Of a DNA stretch of 64,000 nt, positions 8,525 through 17,392 are shown in pieces. The stretch covers positions 90,299 through 154,298 of the forward strand of contig NZ_LEKT01000002.1 in NCBI RefSeq assembly GCF_001045675.1, read 5' to 3'. The notes beneath the pieces were generated by a model. The model worked only from the letters and a program-made list of their open reading frames with translations, had not been told where the DNA came from and searched no databases. Position numbers and translations under genes: made by a program. Each line of letters starts with the position of its first letter. The stretch's first letter is position 1. Source of the stretch: Megasphaera cerevisiae DSM 20462. GTDB taxonomy: Bacteria; Bacillota; Negativicutes; Veillonellales; Megasphaeraceae.

Positions 8525-9610
8525 CTATTTTTGACCGCAAGAACGATTGATTGCATCCCACAAGCCACAAATATAATTGGCTCCCAATGCCCGGTCAAAT
8601 AATCCATATCCCGGACGGCCCACTTCATTCCAGATCATGCGTCCATGATCCGGACGGATAGGCCCATCAAAGTTGATATCATATGCAGCTTTAACTATTT
8701 CATACATGTCTAGATTGCCAATCAAAGATTTATGTGCTACTTCATTAAATACCCATGGTTCATGTACCTGAATATTACGGATGTGCAGGAAATTGACTCG
8801 CCCCATGCGACCGAATTTTCGGATAATATGGGGAATATCATTCTGACGATTAGATCCCAGAGATCCCGTGCAAATAGTAAAGCCATTGCTTTCACTATCT
8901 ACCATAGACGCGATTTTATCCAGGTCATCTTCATTTTTTACGATACGCGGCAGGCCAAATACAGAAATAGGAGGATCATCAGGATGAATTGCCATTTTGA
9001 TACCTACCTCTTCAGCTACCGGAATGATTGCTTTCAAAAAATATTCTAAGTTTTTACGCAGTCCATCTTCATCCATGCCTTTATATTGTTCAAAAAGATG
9101 AGCCAATTCCTTAAGCCGTTCCGGTTCCCAACCAGGTAATACAAAGCCATTACTGTTGCTGAGAATGTCTTGTGCCATATCCTGCGGTGTTTTTCCGGCA
9201 ATTAAATGATAATCATACGCCAATACGGTAGAACCATCATAGAGCGGCCTTGCTAATTCCGTGCGGGTCCAGTCGAAAACCGGCATAAAATTGTAGCATA
9301 CCATCTTGATACCGGCCTTAGACGCATTGCGTAATGATATGATGTAATTTTCAATGTATTGATCACGGCTCGGCAGACCTAATTTGATATCTTCATGAAT
9401 ATTGATGCTTTCCAAATCCTTAAAAACAAGATTATTTTCTTCGGCCATTTTTTTGATATGCAAAAGCGGTTCCACCGGCCATACTTCACCTACAGGAATA
9501 TCAAACAGCGCTCCAACGATTCCATCCATACCTGGAATTTGATCAATTTGCTGCAATGTAATTTTGTCATCCTTTTCTCCGTACCAGCGGAATGTCATTC
9601 TCATACTCAT
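8525..9610 (-). CDS. uxuA: Mannonate dehydratase
   Basis: Dehydrates D-mannonate to 2-keto-3-deoxygluconate. The 361-residue length and the segments MTFRWYGEKDD (N-terminus), HPDDPPISVFGLPRI, TGSLGSN and RPDHGRMIW are characteristic of UxuA metal-dependent dehydratases with a TIM barrel. A strong ribosome site GGAGGAGG precedes the ATG. It is the first gene of the run uxuA-uxuB-rspB-like-transporter, with a predicted promoter upstream. Confidence 0.95.
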   Translation of the reverse strand: MSMRMTFRWYGEKDDKITLQQIDQIPGMDGIVGALFDIPVGEVWPVEPLLHIKKMAEENNLVFKDLESINIHEDIKLGLPSRDQYIENYIISLRNASKAGIKMVCYNFMPVFDWTRTELARPLYDGSTVLAYDYHLIAGKTPQDMAQDILSNSNGFVLPGWEPERLKELAHLFEQYKGMDEDGLRKNLEYFLKAIIPVAEEVGIKMAIHPDDPPISVFGLPRIVKNEDDLDKIASMVDSESNGFTICTGSLGSNRQNDIPHIIRKFGRMGRVNFLHIRNIQVHEPWVFNEVAHKSLIGNLDMYEIVKAAYDINFDGPIRPDHGRMIWNEVGRPGYGLFDRALGANYICGLWDAINRSCGQK

Positions 9611-9691
9611 GGGTAAATCCTCCTCCTAATTATAAATTAATCATAAACTTAATTATTATTTTTGTTTTTTTCTTTACCTTTTTTCGCTTAT

Positions 9692-9720
9692 ATACTACCA
9701 TACTAGAATCCCGTTTGCAA
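9692..9720 (-). promoter_or_regulatory. Predicted promoter of the uxuA operon
   Basis: Minus strand TTGCAA (9720-9715), 17 nt, TAGTAT (9697-9692), about 80 nt upstream of uxuA. No copy of the 14-bp operator found at 2239 was seen here. Confidence 0.5.
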
Positions 9721-9778
9721 TATAATAGTAATCTTCTTGTTTAATAGTTATAGTATGCGGTGTAAGTATTACTTTAAG

Positions 9779-9846
9779 AAATACCAAAAGGGACTGTACC
9801 AAAATAAGGAATACTCCTTATTTTGGTACAGTCCCTTTTGGTATTT
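9779..9846. repeat. Perfect 32-bp inverted repeat with 4-nt loop
   Basis: Arms 9779-9810 and 9815-9846 are exactly complementary and separated by ATAC. The inner part begins GGGACTGTACCAAAAT, which resembles the terminal repeats of some insertion sequences. It lies between the uxuA promoter and the end of the hydroxyacid dehydrogenase gene, 23 nt from the latter's stop. It may act as its terminator, though no clear T-run follows on the minus strand. A short IS-derived palindrome is the alternative. Confidence 0.75.
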
Positions 9847-9869
9847 TTCAGTCGATTCTATCAGTAATA

Positions 9870-10817
9870 TTACAAAATCACATTTTTTTGATTTCCGGCC
9901 AGATACGTATTTATATTGTCAAAAACAATTACCGCTCGTTTTTCCATTGACTCCTTCGTAGCAAAGGCCACATGCGGCGTTACAATTGTATTTTTTGCCC
10001 GAAGTAACGGATGACTCATATCCAGCGGCGGTTCTTTTTCAAATACGTCAATACCGGCACCGGCAATCTTACCGCTGTTCAAAGCATCTGCCAACGCCTG
10101 TGAATCGACGACAGGTCCGCGGGCTTCATTGATCAGAAACGCAGTCGGTTTCATATACGAAAGCGTTTCAGCATTGATAAGCCCTCGTGATTCATTCGTC
10201 ACAGGACAATGGAGAGAGACAATGTCTGATTGCTCCATCAATTCCTTCATAGGAAGATATTTGATCAGCTCTGTATCTTCTTTATAAGAAAAACCATTAT
10301 AAGCCACTACGCTTGCGCCAAAAGCATGAACGAGCTCAGCTACGCGGTATCCGATTGCGCCAGTACCAATCAACCCGACGGTTTTACCTGCTAATTCTGA
10401 ACCGATAAATCCGGCTTTCGTTCCACCAGTACGGCAAGCCTTGTCAATCTGCGGCACGTAGCGAAGCAGACCAAGAATCATTGCAATGGTTAATTCTGCT
10501 ACCGCAACAGTAGAATAGCCCGAAGCATTGCTAACCTTGATACCCTTTGCCCTGGCCGCATCGAGGGCAACATGATCTACGCCAGTAAAAGCAACATCGA
10601 TATATTTCAATTTCGGGCAGGCATTGATGACTTCTGCTTTAAGCGGCATATTAGCAATAATAAGAATATCGGCATCCTTGGCTTCTTCGATTTGTACATC
10701 CAGATTGTCGCTGCGTTCGTAAGCCGCAAATTCATACCCTTTTTCCCGCAACAGTTTTACATATGATGCCAACAGATTATCATGAATTCCCAACGATTCC
10801 AACAATACAATTTTCAT
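9870..10817 (-). CDS. D-isomer-specific 2-hydroxyacid dehydrogenase
   Basis: NAD(P)-dependent interconversion of a 2-oxoacid and its D-2-hydroxyacid in the cytoplasm. The 315 residues start at the ATG preceded by AAAGGGG; a frame seven codons longer lacks a good ribosome site. The Rossmann motif GLIGTGAIG, the catalytic Arg in INEARGP, Glu in DVFEKEPPL and His in TPHVAFAT are all visible. It may handle lactate, hydroxypyruvate or glyoxylate-type substrates. It ends next to the uronate operon but has its own upstream region, so a role in uronate use is only a guess. Confidence 0.85.
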   Translation of the reverse strand: MKIVLLESLGIHDNLLASYVKLLREKGYEFAAYERSDNLDVQIEEAKDADILIIANMPLKAEVINACPKLKYIDVAFTGVDHVALDAARAKGIKVSNASGYSTVAVAELTIAMILGLLRYVPQIDKACRTGGTKAGFIGSELAGKTVGLIGTGAIGYRVAELVHAFGASVVAYNGFSYKEDTELIKYLPMKELMEQSDIVSLHCPVTNESRGLINAETLSYMKPTAFLINEARGPVVDSQALADALNSGKIAGAGIDVFEKEPPLDMSHPLLRAKNTIVTPHVAFATKESMEKRAVIVFDNINTYLAGNQKNVIL

Positions 10818-10945
10818 CTCAAAATCCCCTTTCAGCATAGAAAACGTCTGATTCCATTATACGCATATTCAAGAAATTTGTAAGCTATAATTTCCGAAAA
10901 AACATACGGAACACCTCCATATGCTGAATGCGTATCGCTAATTTC

Positions 10946-11500
10946 TTATAACTTTTTCAATCGTAATCCCGTCACATCAAGAAGATCCTGCATTGAAGAA
11001 GCTCCCACTTTTTTAGCCGCTGCGCCTACAATAACAGCACAGGCTCGCGCATCGTCCAGGGCTTGATGATGATGAAATTGAAACCCCAAAAATCCGGCTA
11101 CTGTATCTAATTTATGATTGCAAAGATCCGGCCACACCTTACGGGAAATTTCTACTGTGCAAGCATAGGACACATCCGGCGTTTTTAACTGATAGGTTTT
11201 TAAAAGACTGCGCAGAACTCGTGTATCAAATACCGCATAGTGAGCCACAATAATTCTTCCTGCAATGCGTGGTCGAATTTCTTCCCACAGAACATCAAAA
11301 TGCGGCTTTTGCTCCACCTGCTCCGGCGTAATGCCATGGATCCGGATATTATCGGGAGAAAATACCATAAAGGGAGGCTTAATAAGAGTGTATGCTTCGT
11401 CCGTACAAATATCATCGTGCATAGTAACAGCCGCCAAAGAGCAGGCGCTGTTGGCATATTTATTGGCGGTTTCAAAATCAATAGCGGTAAAATCAAGCAT
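10946..11500 (-). CDS. DnaQ-like 3'-5' exonuclease (DNA polymerase III epsilon-type)
   Basis: A 184-residue single-domain DEDDh exonuclease. Motif I is DFET (Asp8, Glu10), the second Asp is in AHYAVFDTRVL, and motif III is HHHQALDDARA with the catalytic His and Asp. The length matches standalone epsilon-type exonucleases rather than those fused to PolC or DinG. It probably trims 3' ends in repair or RNA/DNA turnover; the exact substrate is unknown. It is divergent from the YgjP-like gene at 11644. Confidence 0.85.
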   Translation of the reverse strand: MLDFTAIDFETANKYANSACSLAAVTMHDDICTDEAYTLIKPPFMVFSPDNIRIHGITPEQVEQKPHFDVLWEEIRPRIAGRIIVAHYAVFDTRVLRSLLKTYQLKTPDVSYACTVEISRKVWPDLCNHKLDTVAGFLGFQFHHHQALDDARACAVIVGAAAKKVGASSMQDLLDVTGLRLKKL

Positions 11501-11643
11501 GGCAATTATCCTTTCTTGTAACCCTTACATCATACGTATATATTATACCATAGACACTGCCTTCTCTGTATGAAAACAAAAAAAAGGTTGCTCCATAAGG
11601 ACACATCATAGATAATAGAGATAGCATAATCAGGAGGTTATTT

Positions 11644-12369
11644 ATGAAAAAAATCACCAAACGGCAGCTTGACATTGGGTCTTATGTCATTTCCTATGAA
11701 TTGGAACGAAAAGCCGTAAAAAATATTAATCTGCGAATTCGCAGCAATGAAACGATTTACGTATCAGCCAATCCTCATATTCCACAAAACCGCATTGACG
11801 CTTTTCTAATAGATCAAAGAAATTTTATCCTGCGTTCCCTAAAACAAATCCGTCACTATGGCCAGGCCCATCGTCAATGCGTGCTTGTCGATGGTTCCGC
11901 ACTCTGTATTGCCGGCAAAACAGTTACCTTAGCAGTTTTTCCTGGCAAACCAAGCCGTATGTGGATTAAAAATGATATATTGTACATGACAGCACCTGCT
12001 GATGACAGTACCAGCGGACTGCGCTTATACCGCCGTTTTCTTGCTGCCGAAGCAGCAATACTCTTTCCGCAGAGCTTGCAGCGTATGCACAGACTCATTG
12101 CTCCATATGGAGTATCTATGCCGGCATTTCATCAGCGCATTATGAAATCCCGTTGGGGCTCCTGTATGCCATATAAACAGAGTCTGACATTAAACACATA
12201 TTTAGCCGTTATGCCAGAGACCTGCATTGATCAAGTAGTCCTCCACGAGCTTTGCCATCTTATTCATCCAAATCATTCCACTTCGTTTTATGCACTTTTA
12301 ACACATCTTATGCCGGATTGGAAAACACGCCGGCAGTCCATGGAGCACTACATCTCTTATTGCATTTAA
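11644..12369 (+). CDS. YgjP/SprT-like zinc metallopeptidase (DUF45)
   Basis: A 241-residue soluble protein with the zinc-peptidase motif HELCHLIHPNHS (HExxH with a downstream His/Asn context) near residues 200-211, preceded by KSRWGSC, the hallmark of the YgjP (formerly DUF45) family. AGGAGG lies 8 nt before the ATG. Members are linked to WLM/SprT-like proteases, but the substrate of this family is not established. A terminator follows at 12377. Confidence 0.82.
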   Translation: MKKITKRQLDIGSYVISYELERKAVKNINLRIRSNETIYVSANPHIPQNRIDAFLIDQRNFILRSLKQIRHYGQAHRQCVLVDGSALCIAGKTVTLAVFPGKPSRMWIKNDILYMTAPADDSTSGLRLYRRFLAAEAAILFPQSLQRMHRLIAPYGVSMPAFHQRIMKSRWGSCMPYKQSLTLNTYLAVMPETCIDQVVLHELCHLIHPNHSTSFYALLTHLMPDWKTRRQSMEHYISYCI

Positions 12370-12376
12370 ATATACA

Positions 12377-12417
12377 ACGGCTCCGAAGGTACATGCGAGT
12401 ATCTCGGAGCCGTTTTT
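12377..12417 (+). terminator. Intrinsic terminator after the YgjP-like gene
   Basis: Stem ACGGCTCCGA / TCGGAGCCGT with a 17-nt loop followed by TTTTT, located between the convergent ends of the metallopeptidase and CDF genes. Confidence 0.85.
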
Positions 12418-12441
12418 GTCCATAATATAGGAATTCTTTCA

Positions 12442-13311
12442 TTATTTCGGTTCGATATGAATAGTCGGGTCACACGGACCATACTGATGATGCAGGGAAA
12501 TTTCCACGGCATCAGAAATAGCGTGAGCCTGATATACTGGCAGTTTTCTATCCACTTCCAGATGAAAATCCATGACCGTCGTTTCGCCAACGATACGTGT
12601 ACGCAGATGATGATATCCCATCACGCCGGGATTATCCAGAATAATTCGCCCAATGCGCCGTTCTTCAATTTCACTTAAAGACGCGTCCGTCAATTCATCA
12701 TAACTCTGGCGGCACATTTTATAGCCCACACGAAGAATCCCGCCGGCAACCATACAGGCAATCATCGGATCAACCCATGTCCAGCCCGTAATCTGAATCA
12801 GTGCAACGCCGGTCATGACCGCCGCGGAAGTCCATACGTCAGCACGCAGGTGCATGCCATCTGCCTTCAAGGCTTCCGATTTGGTTTGTTTGCCGACACT
12901 GTACAAGCGCTGGGATACGACAGCGTTAATCAGACTGGAAACGGCCATGATACCGATTGCCAGATAGAGATTCTCCTGCGGCTCCTGCGGCGTCAAAAAT
13001 TTACTGATAGCCTCATAAAAAATTAAGAAAGCCGCAACAATAATAAGCAATGATTCGAATGCCGCCGATACATTTTCTACCTTGCCATGCCCGTAATCAT
13101 GATCGGCATCCGGCGGTGCTGCAGCCTTTTTTACTGCAAGGCATGCGATAACCGAGGCCAACAAATCCACCCCGGAGTGAATCCCTTCAGATATAATACT
13201 GACTGTTCCGGTAGAAATCCCAACCGCCAGCTTGCCGGCAACCAGAAGGCCGTTGCTGATAACAGATAACCGTGCCGTACGATGTTTTAGTTGATTTTCA
13301 TTCTGTGACAT
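12442..13311 (-). CDS. Cation diffusion facilitator, predicted Co2+/Ni2+ exporter
   Basis: A 289-residue inner-membrane metal/H+ antiporter of the CDF family with six predicted transmembrane segments and a C-terminal cytoplasmic domain. Metal-site residues are visible: SEGIHSGVDLLAS in the second segment, HDYGHGK in the loop, and GMHLRADVWTS in the fifth segment. A NiCo riboswitch in its leader (13397-13495) predicts induction by cobalt or nickel, so it is probably a Co/Ni exporter rather than a zinc or iron one. This substrate call rests on the riboswitch, not on the protein alone. Confidence 0.88.
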   Translation of the reverse strand: MSQNENQLKHRTARLSVISNGLLVAGKLAVGISTGTVSIISEGIHSGVDLLASVIACLAVKKAAAPPDADHDYGHGKVENVSAAFESLLIIVAAFLIFYEAISKFLTPQEPQENLYLAIGIMAVSSLINAVVSQRLYSVGKQTKSEALKADGMHLRADVWTSAAVMTGVALIQITGWTWVDPMIACMVAGGILRVGYKMCRQSYDELTDASLSEIEERRIGRIILDNPGVMGYHHLRTRIVGETTVMDFHLEVDRKLPVYQAHAISDAVEISLHHQYGPCDPTIHIEPK

Positions 13312-13396
13312 ACTTATCGCTCCTTATATCATATTGAAATGATTGAACTTTCCACGATAAAACCACAGGACATGGCGTTACAGCAAGAAACTATAA

Positions 13397-13495
13397 CAAA
13401 AAAATAACCTGTGGAACCGTAGTATATATGAGTCCCACAAGTTATTCTAACCTGTTGCTTGCGCCCGGCTGAAAATCAGCCTGTTCATTACCTAT
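13397..13495 (-). promoter_or_regulatory. NiCo (czcD) riboswitch with terminator
   Basis: On the minus strand the leader has ACAGGC, then CAGCCGGGC, then GCAACAGGTT and CTTGTGGGACT in the order and spacing of the NiCo riboswitch four-helix aptamer. The last strand (13431-13443) is complementary, with G-U pairs, to GGTTCCACAGGTT at 13405-13417, forming a terminator stem followed by seven T. Metal binding would hold that strand in the aptamer and let transcription continue into the CDF gene. Identified by recall of the published consensus. Confidence 0.85.
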
Positions 13496-13580
13496 ATATT
13501 ATCATTTATATTCTCACTTGTAAATATATTGAGAATATAAATAAGTCATGCTATTTATTCGTACTTGTAGTATAAAAAAA

Positions 13581-14756
13581 CTACAGCTCGCCTGTCGGCC
13601 TTTTTTCCAACAGCACCGGCTTTCCTTTCTGAAAGGTGAGTACAAAAACATTCTTTATCGCATCATGATTAGTATCCAGGCTTATTTTACCCGTTACTCC
13701 CTCAAAATCAATAGTTTTTCCTAATTCTACCGCAACACTTCGAGGATCACCGGACTTACTTCTTTTGATAGCTTCGGCAGTCATCATAAGAGAATCATAT
13801 CCCAAAGCTGCATAGCTATCCGGCCATTCTCCATATTTTCCGTAATATGCTTCTGCAAATTCCTCCGATAATTTTTCTTTTGTGTCATTGGCGTAATGAT
13901 CTGTATAAAATAGGTTCGTCAAATATGACGAATCAATTTCTCTGGCCATTCGAACACCATTCCAGCCATCCGGGCCAAGAATAGGCTGAGATATGCCGCT
14001 TTTACGAGCCTGAAGAATAAACTTCATGGCCCATTGATCATAAAAAGGAGCATATATCACGTCACAAGCAACAGACCGCACTTCAGCCAAAGCCGCTGTC
14101 ATATCAGTGTCATCATTTTCAATCCCGATAAATAGCGGTACCGTTCCACTATCTGCCAAAAATCCCCGTTTAAAAAATTCTGCTAATCCGCCTGAATAGA
14201 CGTTGTTTTTGTGATATATCACCGCTGCCGTCCGAGCCCGCAAATGACTAATCGCATAGTCCGCCATGGCACGTCCTTGATAAGAATCAATAAAAGTAGC
14301 CCGAAACATATATTTATATACCTCTCGGCTTTTCGCATCTACAGTAATATCCGGATGCGTACCTGCCGGGCTGATAACGGGAATTTTCACAGCCTGCGCA
14401 TCGGGAATGACCGCCATGGCACATTCTGTCAGATTGGGACCGATAATCGCCGTCACTCTACGCATGGCAAGCTGCCTCATAGCCGCTGCCGCATCCTCTG
14501 CATTACCGTGATTATCCACGGAAACAAGTTCAACACGTTTTCCCAATAAGCCGCCCTGTTCATTAATACGGTCTTTGGCAAGCTCAATGCCCTGTTCCGT
14601 CGATTCACCGTAAGACATCCCCGTGCCACTAAGACCTAAATTAACGCCAATGACAACGGTATCACCTTGCCGTACCGTACCGCAGCCTGCAATCACGGCA
14701 GCGCACACAATAATGGCCAGCGCGCCGCCCACATATCGTTTAAATGTACCCATCAT
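13581..14756 (-). CDS. ABC transporter substrate-binding lipoprotein, branched-chain amino acid (Liv) type
   Basis: A 391-residue periplasmic binding protein with a lipoprotein signal: hydrophobic segment and lipobox VIAGC (Cys25). The mature part starts VVIGVNLGLSGTGMSYG and contains GIELAKDRINEQGG and YDSLMMTAEA, typical of the LivJ/UrtA-like Peripla_BP_6 family. Start chosen at the ATG-ATG pair after a GGCAGGGG-type ribosome site; a longer frame runs into the preceding gene. No permease or ATPase gene lies next to it, so its partner and ligand (an amino acid or amide) are unknown. Confidence 0.85.
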   Translation of the reverse strand: MMGTFKRYVGGALAIIVCAAVIAGCGTVRQGDTVVIGVNLGLSGTGMSYGESTEQGIELAKDRINEQGGLLGKRVELVSVDNHGNAEDAAAAMRQLAMRRVTAIIGPNLTECAMAVIPDAQAVKIPVISPAGTHPDITVDAKSREVYKYMFRATFIDSYQGRAMADYAISHLRARTAAVIYHKNNVYSGGLAEFFKRGFLADSGTVPLFIGIENDDTDMTAALAEVRSVACDVIYAPFYDQWAMKFILQARKSGISQPILGPDGWNGVRMAREIDSSYLTNLFYTDHYANDTKEKLSEEFAEAYYGKYGEWPDSYAALGYDSLMMTAEAIKRSKSGDPRSVAVELGKTIDFEGVTGKISLDTNHDAIKNVFVLTFQKGKPVLLEKRPTGEL

Positions 14757-14788
14757 AGAACCCCTGCCCTTCTCCCTGTCTGGGAAGG

Positions 14789-14833
14789 CAAAAAAGCAGA
14801 GGGAACCGCCCCTTGCGGAACAAAATCCCTCTG
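14789..14833 (-). terminator. Terminator after the M23 peptidase gene
   Basis: Minus-strand stem CAGAGGGA / TCCCTCTG enclosing a small CCGC/GCGG hairpin, followed by a T-run. It lies 6 nt past the peptidase stop and before the start of the binding-protein gene. Confidence 0.8.
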
Positions 14834-14838
14834 TACTT

Positions 14839-15801
14839 TTATGGCAAGAACAATAACGGATTGGTCGGCGTACCATTGACGCGAACTTCATAATGCACAT
14901 GCGGACCCGTACTATTGCCGGTACTGCCAGCTAAAGAAATAATATCCCCCGTCTGCACTTCCTGTCCCGGAACAACCAAGAGTATAGAGTTATGACCATA
15001 TCGCGTAGTAAATCCATTGCCATGATCAATTTCAACAAGATTGCCGTATCCATCGACCCAGCCTGCAATGGTAACCTTACCGGCAGCCGTAGCACGTACC
15101 GGCGTACCATAATCCACAGCAATATCAACACCAGAATGAAAACCGACACCACTGCCGGTAGGATTATTCCGATACCCAAAATTAGAGGTAATCGGTCCAT
15201 TGACCGGCCATATAGATGGCGTGGTTGATGACTGGTACTGTTTCGAAATCTGCTGCATCATCCGGACTTGCTGCCCTGCCGTATCACCCAAAACAGTTTT
15301 CAAAGTAATAAAACTAATAATACGGGCATTTGTTCTCGTTTCCAACCGGGAGGTGGCCAAAAGCAGATCATTGTAACCAGCTTCAGAAACATCCGGTGAT
15401 TTCTTTTGCTTTCCTGCTACGCCACCTTCACCTTTTGGGCTGTCACCTGTTCCCGAGCCTTTCACCATTTGGCGAAGCTCCTGGTCCAGTGCATCCATTT
15501 TATCCATTTTTTCTTGTAGGGAAGTAGTCTTTTCCCGCATGATTTCCAGTTGTTGCGCATGCAGTTCTTCCCGTTGACGGGCCTGTTGAAGCGAAACATA
15601 CTGATATACACCAACTGCCAGCGCGGCTACAATGAGTACCGCTCCAGCGATGGCAATCCACACCGCTTTACGGTACTGCTGCGGCGTAATCACTACAGGC
15701 TCCGCTCCGGCAGTCGATTTAATAAACGGTATCTTTTCCAGGCTTTTTATTTTTTTTCTGTATAAAGAGACTACCTGTTGTATTTTTTCCTGAATATCCA
15801 A
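14839..15801 (-). CDS. M23-family cell-wall metallopeptidase, membrane-anchored
   Basis: Probable peptidoglycan endopeptidase, or regulator of one, with 320 residues. It has a short cytoplasmic N-terminus, one transmembrane helix at about 46-68, a coiled coil at about 75-115, a Lys/Gly-rich linker, and a C-terminal LytM domain from about 205. Zinc motif residues HSGVD and HVHYEV and the usual GYGNLVEIDHGNG segment are intact, so it is likely active. Convergent in order with DUF4446 and parAB, all minus strand. Confidence 0.87.
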   Translation of the reverse strand: MDIQEKIQQVVSLYRKKIKSLEKIPFIKSTAGAEPVVITPQQYRKAVWIAIAGAVLIVAALAVGVYQYVSLQQARQREELHAQQLEIMREKTTSLQEKMDKMDALDQELRQMVKGSGTGDSPKGEGGVAGKQKKSPDVSEAGYNDLLLATSRLETRTNARIISFITLKTVLGDTAGQQVRMMQQISKQYQSSTTPSIWPVNGPITSNFGYRNNPTGSGVGFHSGVDIAVDYGTPVRATAAGKVTIAGWVDGYGNLVEIDHGNGFTTRYGHNSILLVVPGQEVQTGDIISLAGSTGNSTGPHVHYEVRVNGTPTNPLLFLP

Positions 15802-15863
15802 ACTATCCCTTCCTTACGACAATCCGCTGCTCTTATGTATTCATGGGCGCTCCCCTGCAACAC

Positions 15864-16388
15864 TTACTCTTTTTGGACCGCCTGGATATCTCCCTGATAG
15901 ATCAGTGCATTTTCTAAACTTTCCTTTTCCTCTTCACTCATGCCATACAGACACTTACCGTCAACAATCGGCTTAGCAAAAATGCGTGATTCATTTCGTC
16001 CATATACACTGGACAAACAAAATCCGTCATTTTTCCCATCAAGAACGGTAAAGGCAAAACTGAGGTTGTTTCCTATATTATCAAACGCATTATATTTCAC
16101 AAAACCAATTTTGCGAAAGCAGTGATTCTGTACAGAAAGAATATCCTTCTGTGTATTGTGAATCATATCTAAAGCTCCTTGCAAACCGCGAAGTTCCGCT
16201 ACATCTTCGCGCAGCTTACTTTCGATACTTTTACCCGTTTCATCCTGCATAAAAAAAACATATTTTTCATCCAGATTTTTCACCCTGCGGTTTAATATAA
16301 TGATGTAAACGAGCAGAAGAATCAGAATGAGCCCGACAATTCCCGCTGCGGCCTCAAATACTATAGGCATATCTAATCCGTAAAGCAT
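15864..16388 (-). CDS. DUF4446 family membrane-anchored protein
   Basis: A 174-residue protein with one N-terminal transmembrane helix (about residues 8-30), a short coiled region, and a C-terminal soluble domain containing RKIGFVKYNAFDNIG and LSFAFTVLDGKNDGF, characteristic of DUF4446. The function is not known. The family commonly sits beside parB/parA in Firmicutes, as here, where it follows parB by 75 nt. GGAGG precedes the ATG. Confidence 0.83.
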   Translation of the reverse strand: MLYGLDMPIVFEAAAGIVGLILILLLVYIIILNRRVKNLDEKYVFFMQDETGKSIESKLREDVAELRGLQGALDMIHNTQKDILSVQNHCFRKIGFVKYNAFDNIGNNLSFAFTVLDGKNDGFCLSSVYGRNESRIFAKPIVDGKCLYGMSEEEKESLENALIYQGDIQAVQKE

Positions 16389-16462
16389 GTCTTTCCTCCT
16401 GCCAATTCTGAAATAGTATGTATATCAATCGTTATATTCTTGTCAAAACCCGCTGGCACAGC

Positions 16463-17392
16463 TTACACATGAAAGGAGGAAACAGACGGGGAAGGCGTAT
16501 TCTCCGGTTCGTCCGTAAGCATGGCCAGCAGTCGTTCAAATTCTTCTTCCGACGTAAAGGAAATTTCAATCCTGCCCTTCTTTTTATTCCGGCCTAATCG
16601 AATCGATACACTGGTACCCAGATACATTTTCATTTTATCCTGTACAGACTCCAAATACACATCCGCAGCCGGCTGTCCGGTAGTTGGACTTCCCTCCATA
16701 AGCTGCTTGACAAGGCGTTCTGCCTGGCGCGCCGATAAGCCTTGCTGTATGATCCGCTCGGCAGCCTGCAGCTGCCGGTCCTTTGATGGCAGCTGCAGGA
16801 GCGGACGCACTTGTCCCATAGTGAGAATTCCCTCGGAAATGTACTGCTGAATTTCCAAAGGCAGCTGCAGAAGCCGGATCATATTGGCCACATGAGGCCG
16901 GCTTTTACCGACCTTTTCCGCAACTTGTTCCTGCGTCATATCAAAATCCCTGACAAGCATATCATATGCCGCCGCTTCCTCTATAGCATCCAAATCTTCC
17001 CTCTGAAGGTTTTCAATCAATGTAATCTCAGCAGCCGCATCAGGTTCATAGGTCTGTACAATAGCGGGGATCACCGTGAGTCCGCACAGCTTGGCAGCAC
17101 GCAGGCGCCGTTCCCCCGCAATCAACTCATATGTGCCGTCCTTTTGCTTCTGCACAACAACAGGCTGTATCAGACCGACTTGCCGGATAGATGCGGCCAG
17201 CGCCTGCAGGGCTTCTTCATCAAAAATCTTCCGGGGCTGTTTGGGATTTGGCACAATAGCCGTTACCGCAATTTCAGCCACAACCTGCTGCCGCATCCCG
17301 CCTTCTTCAATATGACTCTCTTTCAGTCCCAGTGCCTCCAAACGTCTGCCCAAGGGACGATTTGTGCCGAGTCCTGTTTTCTTAGCCGACAC
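16463..17392 (-). CDS. parB: Chromosome-partitioning protein ParB (Spo0J)
   Basis: CTP-dependent DNA clamp that loads at parS and spreads to organise the origin region. About 309 residues from a GTG (17392) after GAGAGAGGTG; a TTG two codons earlier is also possible. It has the arginine patch GERRLRA, the helix-turn-helix region MTQEQVAEKVGKSRPHVANM, and a C-terminal dimerisation part. Its start overlaps the parA stop, so they are translationally coupled. Three candidate parS sites lie at 26.6, 26.9 and 29.1 kb. Confidence 0.95.
   Translation of the reverse strand: MSAKKTGLGTNRPLGRRLEALGLKESHIEEGGMRQQVVAEIAVTAIVPNPKQPRKIFDEEALQALAASIRQVGLIQPVVVQKQKDGTYELIAGERRLRAAKLCGLTVIPAIVQTYEPDAAAEITLIENLQREDLDAIEEAAAYDMLVRDFDMTQEQVAEKVGKSRPHVANMIRLLQLPLEIQQYISEGILTMGQVRPLLQLPSKDRQLQAAERIIQQGLSARQAERLVKQLMEGSPTTGQPAADVYLESVQDKMKMYLGTSVSIRLGRNKKKGRIEISFTSEEEFERLLAMLTDEPENTPSPSVSSFHV

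Noticed and set aside
9779..9846. Palindrome as a CRISPR repeat or operator
   Set aside because: Single copy with no spacer pattern and far too long for an operator.
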